Source: Epiperipatus broadwayi (lineage: Eukaryota > Onychophora > Udeonychophora > Euonychophora > Peripatidae). Taken from it: 64,000 nucleotides of DNA. The stretch lies in the NCBI GenBank assembly GCA_028023455.1, contig JAQFVV010006215.1, forward strand, positions 5,071,230 to 5,135,229, in the 5' to 3' direction. The position numbers were made by a program, and so were the translations under genes. Below the pieces are notes generated by a model that made no database searches, was not told the DNA's origin, and saw only the letters and a list, made by a program, of their open reading frames with translations. Shown here piece by piece: positions 1-12,000 of the stretch; the first letter of the stretch is position 1; every line of letters starts with the position of its first letter.

Positions 1-10
1 ATTCATATAC

Positions 11-205
11 ATGAGCAATCGAAGAAACAGTCTTAGATCACATGTAGATAAGCTATACAAAAGTGAAAAAAATAGAAAAGCTTCTGATATAAATGGGAAA
101 AAAGATAGGTGCATTTGGGATGGAGAAACTGCTGACTATAATGAAATTTTAAAATATGGTAATGTTTTTTTAGATTCAAAACTGGAATTTTTTAAGAATA
201 TATGA
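11..205 (+). other. unrecognised 64-codon open frame
   Basis: A short open frame rich in Lys, Asn and Asp with an ILKYGNVF segment. It does not match any part of BMS1 that I know and lies just before a decayed LINE reverse transcriptase. No splice acceptor or donor makes it an obvious exon. It may be a transposon remnant or chance. Confidence 0.15.
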
Positions 206-344
206 ATTTTTATAAAGTAGGACTGTTTAGCTTTAAATATGTTTATTTTATTCTAATTCATAAAAAAATAAAGGAGTTAAAAAGGAATAATTTATTATAG
301 AAAAAATAATTTCAAGCATTTATTAATTAAACAGATTGCTTTCA

Positions 345-1140
345 GTCATGAATGAATGCTAGAGAATCATTAAAACTTGTGAGTATGATTCTTTTGCCAG
401 ACAAATACAAAAAAAAAGCATTGGGAGCAAAGGTGTAATTAGTATATTGTTTTTATTGATTTGGGTAAGACATTTAATTCAGTTAATTGAAAAGATTTGT
501 GGCAATATTTGAAATTAATTGATTGTCCAATGAAGTTTATTCACATTATGCAGCATGCTCTTGATGGAATGAAAATGTTATTAAAAATCTGAGGCATCTA
601 GGTATGTACTAATGTGACTTTGGTTTCTGTTTTTTATGATAATAGTTTTTGGAATAATTTATTGGTATCTTCATGAACCAGGCTTTCATATGTAGGATAG
701 ATTTCAAGGTCATTTTTTTAATTTGAAATGATTAAAAACAAGATCTTCATCTTCTTGACTTCTAGATTTATAGTATGTCAATGATTATATATTTTTCACA
801 TTCAAAAGATGATTTACAAGATGGTTTTAATATTTGAATGCACTCTTTTAAAGATTTTGCTTTAGTCATTAATGTCACAAAATTAGTCCTTTGTTACTTA
901 ATAATGGAAGAAGAATCTTCAGCAACTTTTAACTACTTTGAGAATGTGAATCAATTTAAATGTCACGGTAGACTGATGTTTAGATGCAATACAGACTTGT
1001 ATATGCTTTGCTGTATTAGCAAATTAAAATATAGGGTATTTCATCACAGTGGTATATCTTCTTCAATTAAGTTGATTATTAACAGATTATTAGCTTGCCC
1101 ATTTGTATGGAAGTTAAACACTGAAACCCAATTAACATGA
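345..1140 (+). mobile_element. decayed CR1-like non-LTR reverse transcriptase
   Basis: Conceptual translation, changing frame several times, gives a degraded reverse transcriptase. An RQIQKK segment is followed by FIDLGKTFNSVN, which corresponds to the palm motif FIDLTKAFDTVN. Next come KDLWQYLKLIDCP and HALDGMK, then a YVND segment near 770 where the catalytic YADD box is expected. Stops and frameshifts are frequent, so nothing functional is encoded. A related fossil lies at 16480-17040. Family placement rests on motif order only. Confidence 0.6.
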
Positions 1141-1329
1141 AAGTATTGGAAAAAAATAATTTAGATGCTCTGTAAAATTTAAATGAAATGAGCAAAAAGT
1201 TTAGACTTTGTGGCTAATGATTCCAATGTATAAATATATAAAATGCACTAAAACGCATGAACACATAAAGCTGAACAAAAAATCTTAATACTGTAGATTG
1301 ATATAAACTAAAATATGTATTTAAGTATG

Positions 1330-1373
1330 TGGCTAAATGCTTTCAAGGGCCGAGGACCTCATATTCATAGCCA
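1330..1373 (-). ncRNA. hammerhead-like motif with variant core
   Basis: On the minus strand TGGCT is followed by ATGAATA, a 17-base hairpin-like segment, GAA, A-[GCAT]-T, T and then AGCCA. This is the hammerhead order: stem I strand, seven-base core, stem II, GAA, one-pair stem III with tetraloop, UH, stem I strand. TGGCT pairs fully with AGCCA. Core position 3 is A and position 8 is U instead of C and G. That keeps a Watson-Crick pair but departs from consensus. Activity is unproven. Confidence 0.3.
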
Positions 1374-1428
1374 TCTTGTAAATAAATAGGTTGGTTAAAA
1401 GCGATGCAAATTTATGTAAATGAGGTAG

Positions 1429-1640
1429 TTAAGTATTCCATTTCCTGGAGATCTTATAACAAGAGTCTTTTCTGCTTATAGAATTGTTATCTTTAGTCAT
1501 AAAGTAAGCTTCCTTTATCTTTCTCTTAAGATCGTGTCGCTCTCTGCAAACAACCACTGGGTCCTTAGGTCGGCAGTCATGACCAGCTAAGCTGCGGTGC
1601 TGGGCGAAAACTGAATTGCAAGAAGGGTTTATTAGTGCTT
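1429..1640 (-). pseudogene. Penelope-like endonuclease C-terminus, left arm
   Basis: Antisense frame ending with KRKIKEAY, a Ser-Arg-Lys-Asp-Ser-Cys stretch, and SRKWNT before the stop. It is the left-arm copy of the peptide at 1790-2004 and is truncated at its N-terminal side, where the palindrome spacer begins. Only the last 70 or so residues are present and no catalytic domain remains. The Penelope assignment is from the general shape of the family's C-terminus. Confidence 0.45.
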
Positions 1641-1654
1641 TATTATATGAGTAT

Positions 1655-1700
1655 GTGTGTTGAGATAGCCGAGTGGACAGAGGCCCTGGTCTCGCCATAA
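1655..1700 (+). other. tRNA-like A box in palindrome spacer
   Basis: TAGCCGAGTGG at about 1665 fits the RNA polymerase III A-box consensus and continues like a Ser/Leu tRNA D-arm. No convincing B box follows. It could be a SINE head fragment or chance. Confidence 0.25.
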
Positions 1701-1789
1701 TATGATGCCATACAATGTGTTTCAGGGCAGACAATATTGTAAACTACTTAAAGTGTCAGCAAGGATGGTAACTGTCTTTAGTATTATTA

Positions 1790-2004
1790 ATAAAGCACTA
1801 ACAGAATCTTCTTGTAGTTCAATTTTCACCCAGCACTGCAGTTCAGCTGGTCATGACTGCCAACCTAAGAACCTAGTGGTTGTTTGCAGAGAGCGACACG
1901 ATCTTAAGAGAAAGATAAAGGAAGCTTACTTTATCACTAAAGATAACAATTCTATAAACAGAAAAGACTCTTGTTATAAGATCTCCAGGAAATGGAATAT
2001 TTAA
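1790..2004 (+). pseudogene. Penelope-like endonuclease C-terminus, right arm
   Basis: Sense-strand counterpart of the left-arm peptide. It contains CRERHDLKRKIKEAY, then an Asn-Arg-Lys-Asp-Ser-Cys stretch and SRKWNI before the stop, followed by a 3' region shared with the left arm. The two peptides differ at several residues, so the arms have diverged since duplication. It is truncated and lacks the reverse transcriptase and GIY-YIG core. Confidence 0.45.
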
Positions 2005-2205
2005 CTACCTCATTTACATAAATTTGCATCACTTTTAACCAACCTATTTATTTACAAGATGACTATGAGTATGAGGACCTCGGCCCTCAAAAACACTTTG
2101 CCACATACTTAGATACATATATTTAGTTTATATCAATCTACAGTAGTAAGATTTCTTTGTCTTCAGCTTTGTGTGTTTTAGTGTATTTTGTATATTTATA
2201 CATTA

Positions 2206-2924
2206 AAATTAAAATGGCAAAATCATAAGATCATTCGAGTTCTGTAGATTTCTATTGAATCTATAACTAAAACCATATCATTGCATTAAAAATATGAAGC
2301 AAATAAATGACAATAGGCTTTTTAAAAAAATATGCTATGGATATAATTTTAGCAAGCTTACCTTATAAAGATGATCTAAAAGGCACTTAAAGAAATATAT
2401 TATTGATTGCTTTTATTTGAAAGATATGTTTGAGAATAGAATATAGTGAAAAGCTACAATTAGGTAAGTTGTTAAAATCTTTCAAAAAGTGAAGGTTGCT
2501 GCAGAAGTTAAAAGACAGCATATGATATGTGTGGGTGTATTTGAGTTTCATGAATCGATTTGTAAAGTTATTGTTAAATTCATCTATACTTTTTTTTTTT
2601 TTTTACAAATTGTTGTTAATGGTAATGATATGGAAATGACTTATACAATATATTAATCTTTAAATTTTAGAGCTAAATGTTAACATTTATATATATAGAT
2701 CCCAAAATTATGTTCTATATGCATTTTTATACATATCATTCGAGTTTGTTTTTTTTTTTTCATTAATTGTTTCTGTTCACTCTGGTATAGTTTGTTCAAT
2801 AAAATATTGGTTTTCAAACAAAATAAAATGCCTAAATTTATTTTTAGATTTATTTGCAATTTTTTAAATGTTCTTAAATGAATGCACTGAAGTTATATAA
2901 TTATAGCTTTTGTTTTGTTTTTAG
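2206..2924 (+). other. end of upstream BMS1 intron, featureless
   Basis: A+T-rich intron sequence with two T runs (about 2590 and 2750) and a T-rich tract leading to the acceptor TTTTTAG at 2918-2924. I see no gene or repeat in it. Confidence 0.5.
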
Positions 2925-3061
2925 AATGAATCTGAAAATCCTGAAAGCAGATTAATATCATCTCTCATTAAAACCCAAGAACTTCTTGATTCTAAAATAG
3001 CTGTCAGTCAGTTGAGTTTATTTTCTAATACTGCTCCTATATCATCAGAAGAAGTGGAAAT
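2925..3061 (+). CDS. BMS1: BMS1 exon 1 of window
   Basis: Acceptor TTTTTAG before 2925, donor GTAAGC after 3061, 137 nt, ending after two bases of a codon. It encodes [20 protein letters not shown] and flanking residues. This matches the segment after the AARP2CN region where family members read SLI-(x)n-D-x-K followed by a short Phe-Ser patch. The exon joins in phase to 12977. Confidence 0.85.
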
Positions 3062-6000
3062 GTAAGCTTTTAATTTTTTTGCTTTTATAACTACTGTACT
3101 ATTAATTTTTAGAGTAAATATCATTACATTTATTGTTTCATAAAATCAGATACAGAATATATAAAATAAAATGTATGCAAATGGTTGATGTCTTGAGTTA
3201 GAATAGATATAATATCATTGAGACTTTAGGGAAATTCTCTAATTGAGAATAGCAAATAGTTTAAAAAGTTATTACAATAATGGTAGTTATATAGATTAAA
3301 CAACTTTTATTTTTTGCAGTCCAAAAAAGCCTGGTTTTTATTGCCTAAATCCATGTGTGTGTGTGTGATTGTGTAACAAACAAATGAGGAACAGCTACAT
3401 ATTTTTCAAATATTTACGAAAGTTTTCATGAATGTGAAAAATTTGTTCTCTTAAAGTTGATTCATAGATTATAACATCTCCAAAAAATGAATCAATTCTA
3501 AAAAATCATTCCATTTGGTTTTTCCTTGTGATGTTTATGTAAATCAGGTTTATTTTGCATATTGGATGACATCTGTGATTGGCTACAATTCAGATTATGA
3601 GACTATCAGTCACAATTTATTAATTCCACTTTGTTTTTGGCATATTATTCACAGAGTTTTTCTTATTATAAAGTAATCATTATTAATAGTTATATATTCA
3701 TGCATCTGTGATACATAAGTTTTATGTTTATCTTCTAAGGCATCAATATTGTTAGTGTCAATTTTTTTTAAGCATTTCTGTTAGATTACGTATAATGATT
3801 TTATATTCTTCCCAATAATGATCTATCATCAGCTTCAGCCCTAAGTACTCTTGACATAATGAGAAATTTTTTAAAATTTTAGACAATTTAATAATTAATT
3901 TGAAGTTATTTAAATTTATAATTGAGGTAGTAAAAAGTTGTAAATCTATCTTTTTAATGTATTAAAGAAATGGTACTTACACAAAAAATTTAACTAGATG
4001 ATTAGTTCAAAATATCAAATATATTACAAAGTTTTAGAATTTTTATAAAGTGCTATATAATATTCAATAATTAGTAACAATTCAGACAAAGAGATAAACA
4101 TGACAAGATTAATGTGGATAAGAATCTGTTTTATCTTATTTCATGATTCTTCCATATAAAGGCAAAAAGTTTGTGAATTGATTTATTTAATAGCTTAAAA
4201 CAAAGAAACTGATAAATATAATGGTTTTCTTTGAAATAATAATTTATAACTTTATCTATTACAACTGATTGAATATACTAGAAGTTAATTTTTTAGTAGA
4301 AAGGTGAAAAAAAAACCTCTACAATTTCTATGATCTTTGTAAAAATCAAATAGTTTATAAAAGCAGACAAACCTTCTCAGATATCAGTATTGGTTTTTGG
4401 TTCTCAATAAACTAATAATTAAGAACTGATTCAAGCAGCTTTTTTAGAAAATATTGAACATGAATATTCATTCATTGTTTTGTTGAAATGTAATGATCTT
4501 GAAAAGTAGCATTTTGTTTTTGAATACAAAACAATGATAGAAATTTTATGACTAAAGAAATGAAAACACTTGATTGTAATAAGAGATGTTACACATAAAA
4601 CTTAACTTATATTCAAAGACTGATAATCCGAAATTCAATTAAAAAGAATCAATGAATAACATAGAATAAAAAGATCTTTATTGCCTGATTTAATAACTTT
4701 AATAAACGTTTGGCATAAAACTAAAACTATATCGACGTTTTGGCTGATTATATATTTTTTCCTCATGATCTAAATAATTTTGTAATCACTACCAAATGTT
4801 TTTTTTGTTCTGGAAAAAATATTATAAAAATTTGAATTATATGAATACATATCAAGAAGATTCAGTTAACAGGAATATGCTAATAATGGCTGGCTTTCTT
4901 CTATACTAAATTCTCTTTCACAAATAATTCAAATGCTCAAAAAGTTTTTTTATGTTTTTAAAATCAAAAATTAATTTTTAGATGTAATATTCATTATATC
5001 TTCTTTATTAGAATATTTTAATGCTGATGAAATTTGTAACAAAAATAATAGCCTTGAGAATGATATCATTTATTAAGTTGCTAGTTTAAGAAATCATAGG
5101 TGATATTCTTATTATCAAATAGCTAGAAAATGGGAAGCAAGGGATAGATTTCTTAATTAGTAGACTATTAAATTTATACATATATCATGATCTTTAATAT
5201 TAGAATTCTGAGTAATTTAATAAAAATATCAAAATTTGGAAGTTATATATATATATTGTAACCGTCGGAATTGTTGAATGCTGTATTCCATTTAAATTGA
5301 AGAAAGAAGGCCCAAAATGTTGGTGCCAATTTGTAACTGATTGAATTGATGGATGAAGGTGATGGTTAGGATGATCAATCTGATCTGATAAAAAATTTAA
5401 AAATCCAATTTAAATTAATCTGGTCTAGCTCAATCGGGTCGCCGTTATGTAATAAACCATCACAAAGCACAAATAATCTCTCTTAAAGTTTAATTTACTT
5501 AAGTTATAAGTGAAATGAAGGAATAATGAGACTATCTGCTCCAGACATCAACAAATCCATCACAATTACAACATAAATCAAAGAGCAGGAAACCAACTAC
5601 TATTGCCCTAAACAATAATATAGGATTAGCTAACTACTTGATTCAATCTAATCAAAATCAAATCCAATTAATAACTAAAACAGATTCCAATATATATATT
5701 TTATTAGCCTGTTACTGTTATAGTAATTTAAATCTACTTTATTATTTAAAAACTCCTTTTTAACTTAATGGATAAGCTCTAAGTACTGTAATAGTACTTT
5801 ACAAAACATTTTTTACACATAGACATTATTTAAATATCAAACAAAATAATACTGAACCAAATATATATATATCTATCTTAATAAACCTAAATAGAAAGAT
5901 AAACATCGTAATACGATATACGATTCTTCTACTTCAATTTCTAATTAATAATTTTCTGTCACAACTATTTTATATAATTTTATAAACACTTTGAAAATTT

Positions 6001-9000
6001 ACACTCACTTAAATTTTAAACAAATTAATATACCCTATGTTTACTAAGAAGCTACAAAATAATTTATAAATACTTCCAATAAATCTGCTAATTAGTCCTT
6101 ATTTTTTAAAATAGAATACTTCACTGGAGTTTAATATCAACACTCTATTAGCTCATCTCTAAACTACAATTCCAACCACATTACATAAAAGACATATCAC
6201 TCTATTGGATTTCATTCACCTGGAGTATTAATACAATCTGTTTGAAATTTTAAACAATTGAATAAAAATTACCAACAATTAAAACATATATATAATTGAT
6301 ATTTATACAAACAAAACAATATAATTAAATCCAATGAAGTTTATTCTCTTATTTTATAGGAGTTAAGGAAAATATCCAAGACAATTATTCTGAACAAACG
6401 ATAAAGTAAATCTATTTAGATTTTTAAGGAACAGACAAACAAAAATACTTAAATTAATAAGATAAATGAGAATAGTAATATAATATTCGAACAAATATAA
6501 AAAAAAATATAAACAAAATAAAAAAATAACAAAACATCCTTATCTTATATTCTAATTCACTTACAACTGAGTTTGAATCTTTTACTAAATACTACGCTTA
6601 CAACCAAATAAAACAAAATAATTAAACTAGTCTTATATTTAATAACTCAATTTATATATAGAAAAGAAAATTGAATATAAGATAAAATACATCGAAATGA
6701 CCTTATATTTTAGATTGGACTAAATAAAAAGATCAAATCTATACCTGAATATTAATAACAATCGACAAAAAAAAAATGAATAGTAAATGACGGAAAGTTT
6801 TGGATATTTTACTAAAAAAAATTACATATAACCGATACCAAAAAAAGAAATAGGAGGGTATCAAAATCTATTTTTTATCAAAGTAATAACGATAAATGAA
6901 TAGAAATAATAAATATATTTCTTTCGATCATCTTCATTTAATAAATTATATTACTTTTAGAGATAATAAAAAAAAACATCCCTTTTATTACATATAAAAA
7001 AATAATACCACATTTTATATAAAAAAAAACATATATATAACTTTGTACTATTTATTGCCCATTGATTGACTTCGTTCTTATAGTGAAAGAATTTCTTTGC
7101 AGAAAAAAACCAAATTAAAGCTTCACTAAAATTTTCTTTCCATCGAGAGTGGACTTTGATACCCTTTTATGATGTGAATTGATGGGATTCTGTTCCTTTA
7201 TTGTGAGGGTTTCCTTTTTTTTTATAAAATTTTCCTTTACCTCATATTTTTTTTTTACTTGCCTTCCCCGCTTCGCAACGCCGCTAAAGATTGAACGCGA
7301 AATCCCTTTTTTCTTTTTATGGTTTTCCCAAAAAAAAGAAAAACTTTATTTGTTAAGACGAAAAAGTCTGTCCTTGACTATACAAAAGAGAAGAAGCCCG
7401 TTATATTCTGTTCTTTTATAGTTCTCTTTCTGTTTGACTTGGCCTTCAATTTCTCTTAAAACCAATCTATCAATTTTCTATAGTGGTTTTCGGTTTTGGG
7501 GTAAGTTCGGGAAAAAGAACAGAAATAAACCAACGAACAATTTTTTATTATTTACAAACCAAAAACAAAAGAAAAAACCTAAATATGAAAACACAAAATT
7601 ACACAACTATATTTTTTAATAATAGTATTTTTTTTATTAATTTATAAACAAACACACAAAAAACAGAACGTAAAAAAGTTACAGGGACCATTCATAAAAA
7701 AAAAAAAACACCATGTTAAACTATGACATGTTTTTTTTTTTTCTACCATTAACTCCAAATATGTATATTCAACAGATATCTAATACAAGTTTAATTTTTT
7801 AGTGATACTAATCTGGGATTTTTTTTGTGTGTGTGTGTGTACTTCTGAAATTTTTTACCCTCCCACATGCATTTAATATTATATATATATATACTTAAAT
7901 CAAAATCAAATGATGTCCATTCTGAAGGAGGATATCTCTTTGTTTCAAAATTGATCTTTAATATTCTCAGTAAAAAAAAAACTTTCTGCTTAATGAAATT
8001 TATTGAACTCTATCTGTAAAAAGAATTTCAAATAATGGAGGTGCTAGTTGTATATTTAAGTTTGTTCTAAATTGAAAAATCTTGATGATAAATATTTGCA
8101 TTCTTCTAAAATGTCTATGAGATCAAGTGTTTGATTTGATACATATTGTACAAGTATATAAAGCTGTATTTTATAATGAATATCAACTTAATCATTTTAT
8201 TTTCTAAAAAAAAAAAAAAAGTGTTATTGTTACATAAAATTTTTTTTTTTTTTAGATGTAGTATTATGTCAATCAAATGTTAACTTATAGTCTGAATTTA
8301 ATCTCACTTTACTGCCATAGCAAATCATACAACTCGTTATGTATTATATATGAAATGCTGAATATTAGATCTTGCTCCACTTTTTGTTCCATTGATAAAT
8401 TTAAAAATAAATCAAATAAACCTTTTTCATTTCGTGATATCACTTTCGTAATTATCTGCTAATATTCAGTGAATTTGTTTTTAATAAATACTATTTATTT
8501 ATTATCATTCTGTTTTTTTATATGCATATAAACAAAATTTGCATCTTAATGATAATCAAAATTTACGATGTAACTTTAATATAGAAATTTAAAAGTAATT
8601 TTTTTTTTTTGGAGATAGCAAGCAATATCAAATTATTATACATAATAATCAAGGATATCACTTGATCATAATGCCATATTATCAAGATATTAGCAAATAT
8701 CTTTAAAGTTTAAAATATATAGATAAATCAAATATTGAAATTTCTATTAAAACTGTATCATAGTTTTTAGACACAATCTATTTTTTTTTTTTTAAATAAT
8801 TTGTTCCATTTGTATTCCTAGATGCCGCTTTTCAGGAGTAACATTTACAGTAGTTTTCTTAAAGCTATTTTTTGAATTTGTATCTAGATTATTCAATTTC
8901 TTATTTGAATGTTCTAGTTATCAACTTTATTTAACTTGCTTTAATATTTGTTTCTTCAGTAGTAAAGAAAATTGATTTATATAAAGAAATGTGCAAACAA

Positions 9001-12000
9001 TTTATTTTTTAATTTTTAGTTAAGTACCAAATTTTTTCAACTATACCTAGTTTATTTGTGTCTCAAGTTTTATTGAACAATAAATTGTTATCTTTATTTT
9101 CAACTTCATAGTTTTTAGCTTTATTCTATTGATCCTTGGTCAACTTTTTTTTTCTTTTTTTTTTAACTGATAATTCATCTGTTTTAAATGTGTTAGTGTT
9201 ATTTTGCTTCACAGTATAGGCAGTGAATTAATCAAAGAGGTTAGAGATGTTATCAGTGCCTGTAGGCTTTTGTAACTGATTTGGTTTTGATTTAAATATA
9301 AGAAACTTTTTGGACTAAGAATTCATGTATCCATGTTTTATACTTCATTGAAATCTCCTAAGGCAGGCATGTCAAACTCATTCAAACAATGGGCCATTTT
9401 ATGCTACTGGTAAGATTCTCGTGGGCCACATCACAGAAATTTTCTTAAAATTGTATTTTGAAGTGAGAATGCAGGAATATAGATAGGATAATTAAAGCAT
9501 ATTATGTAGTTTAGTGAATTCAGTTCAATAATATACAATTGATATAGTATTGCTTTTATTTAAACATTTATTTTATCTGATTACATATTTATAAAACTAC
9601 AATTTATTGTTTTTACTGGAAACTTGCCAGCGTTTTCCTCCTACTAGTTTTTCAATATCTGGATTCAAAGACTGAGAACAAGCAATTTTCATTATGGTAG
9701 ATAGATGTTTATCAGTTAATCTTGATCTGTAAGCTGTTTTATTTAATTTCATACATGAAAATAATTGCTCACATAAGTATGTACTTCCAAAAAAGCTTAA
9801 AATTTGTGCAGCAAATTTTTTAATTTCTGGGTATCTTTCACCTAAATAGGAATATATTTTGGGAGTTCTTACTTCTCGATATTTGGTTTTTAAAATCGAA
9901 TCATTCTGGAAATCAATTACTTCCAGTTGTATCGAAGTCGGAGTCTTTTCAATTTCAAAGGCAAATGGTCCTGTGAAAAGAGAAAAAATTTCGAACTCCT
10001 TGAAATCATCAAAACGTTTATCGAATTCGTCTTTTATTTTTTCAATTTTTGCAGAGTGTTGTGAAAACGAGCAACTTTGATTTTGTGCTTTTAACTGCTC
10101 ACACGTAGGAAAATACATCAAAACGTTCTTTTGCAAATGATTTTTAAACAAATTCAGTTTTTGTACAAAGCTTGCAACTGCATCGTACATATTCGTTATC
10201 AATTGATCTTTGCCTTGCAATGTAATATTAAGATTATTCAGATGGCCTTTAATATCTATTAAAAATGCTAGGTCTTGTTCAGATGGCCTTTAATATCTGA
10301 TATATTTTCGTTGTTTTCATCTTTCATTTCAAAAAATAATATTATTTCCCCAAAAGCAGATAGAAGCTCTTTAAGACATTGTGAGGACAACCAACGAACT
10401 TCTGTGTAATAAGGAAGATCTTCGAATTCGGATTCTAAATCTTTAAGGAACGAAGTAAATTGGCGATGGTTAAGCGCTCTTGATGGAATAAAGTTGACTA
10501 TCTTTGTAACTGTTTTAAGTACTTGGTCCATTTTTAATAATTTTAAATAGAGAACTTGTTGGTGAATGAGGCAATGAAAAGCTTTGATTTTCAGTTTATT
10601 TGGATATGCATCTTGTAATTTCCTTGCTAGTCGTGACGCAAAACCTTTAGTTTCACCTGTCATCGATTTAGCACCATCGGTTGTAACAGAAACAAGCTTG
10701 TCAAATTAAGTTTTTCTAAAAAGGTCCATACGGCATCAAAAATATCTTCACCAGTTGTTGTTTGAAGAGGGATGAATTCCAACAATTCTTCGGTGATCCT
10801 CATGTCATTATCGCAACTTGTGCAACATCTCTTATATCCGTACTTTCATCAATCACAATTGAAAAGAACTGGATTTTGGTAGATATTTTCTGTAATTGTG
10901 AAGTGATGTCATCTGCCATTTCAGTAATTCTATCTGCCACTGTATTTCTTGATAATGATATGTCTTTAAATGCTTGTACTTTTTCTGGACAGACAAATTC
11001 GGCAGCTTTTATCATACATTCCTTGATTAAAGAACCATCGGTGAATGATTTTGAATGTTTTGTTAATAAATAGCTTATTTCATAACTAGCTCTTGTTGCT
11101 GATTCATTACTTTTCATGAATTTTGTAAGACCTCCTTGCTGGCTACTTAATGAATTCTTCATTGTTTTTAATTTTTCTTCTCTTATTTTTACTTCAAAGT
11201 ATTAAAATTGTTCTTCATGATTAGTGCTATAATGACACTTAATGTTGTATTCTTTAGTGACACTAATAATTTCTTTGCAAATTAAACACATAATCTTATC
11301 GTTCACTTCCATACAAAAATAGTTCAGTTCCCACCTTTCTTGAAATTTTCTTCCCTCGTCATCAATGTTTCGTTTTTTATTTAGCGTTGGAAGTGGTGGC
11401 ATTTTCTGTAATAAAAATAGAGCTTTAGATTTAAATTTTTAAAATTTAAAAAATTGCAACTACGATAAGCTTCGCTCGATAAATGGAGGTAGCTATAAAA
11501 GGTACGAATTATGTTTTCTCTCTCTCTCTCAGTCCAGACTTCCCAGAATGGAGCAATTAAGATAGAGATATGAGAAAGAAGAAAGCTATGCATAAGGCCG
11601 TAGATTAGAAATGGTCGAAGCCATTAAAGTTCCCTAAGGCCGAACATAGACTGGTAAAATTGTAGAACTTATAGTGTTTTTCAAACTGAATTGTAATCGT
11701 TACTAACTTATATGTAAAATATTATTTCTCATGTTTGATTATAATTAAAATATTATATAACAAAATGTCAAATGCATGCTCGTTATTTCTTATGCTGTCT
11801 GACTAGTTTCAGAAAGGAGAAACTCTCGGATATAGCAATTTACTTATATTTTTTGAATGAGTTATAAAAGGAAACAACTCGCAAATTTTTAACACACCAA
11901 TCCGGATAAAGAAACTAGCGCAACTGCCTTTTGTTACAATTCTAAGAAAAACCCAACATCCGCAGATAGGATTGCTACGTTGGTGGCGTGAATAGCTGAC

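Larger units (their letters stand above)
1225..2205. mobile_element. Penelope-like inverted pair (palindrome)
   Basis: Two arms, about 1225-1650 and 1785-2205, are inverted copies of each other around a spacer of roughly 130 bases. Each arm reads outward. Each encodes the same short peptide end, carrying CRERHDLKRKIKEAY and then W-N-T/I before a stop, followed by a 3' non-coding part. The pattern of Arg-Glu-Arg, Lys-Arg-Lys-Ile-Lys-Glu-Ala and a terminal Trp resembles the C-terminus of the endonuclease of Penelope-like elements. No exact flanking duplication was found. Confidence 0.55.

Noticed and set aside
838-1140. 100-codon open frame
   Set aside because: It lies within the decayed LINE reverse transcriptase and matches its motif order only when frames are switched. 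Not an independent gene.
3320-3362. Possible extra BMS1 exon after TTTTTTGCAG
   Set aside because: It would end in a GT microsatellite donor and gives an unrelated peptide. Exon 1 and exon 2 already join in phase with good family similarity.
7179-7619. Two open frames of 61-80 codons rich in Phe, Ser and Lys
   Set aside because: Low-complexity translation of T/A-rich sequence. No recognisable domain and no splice signals in context.
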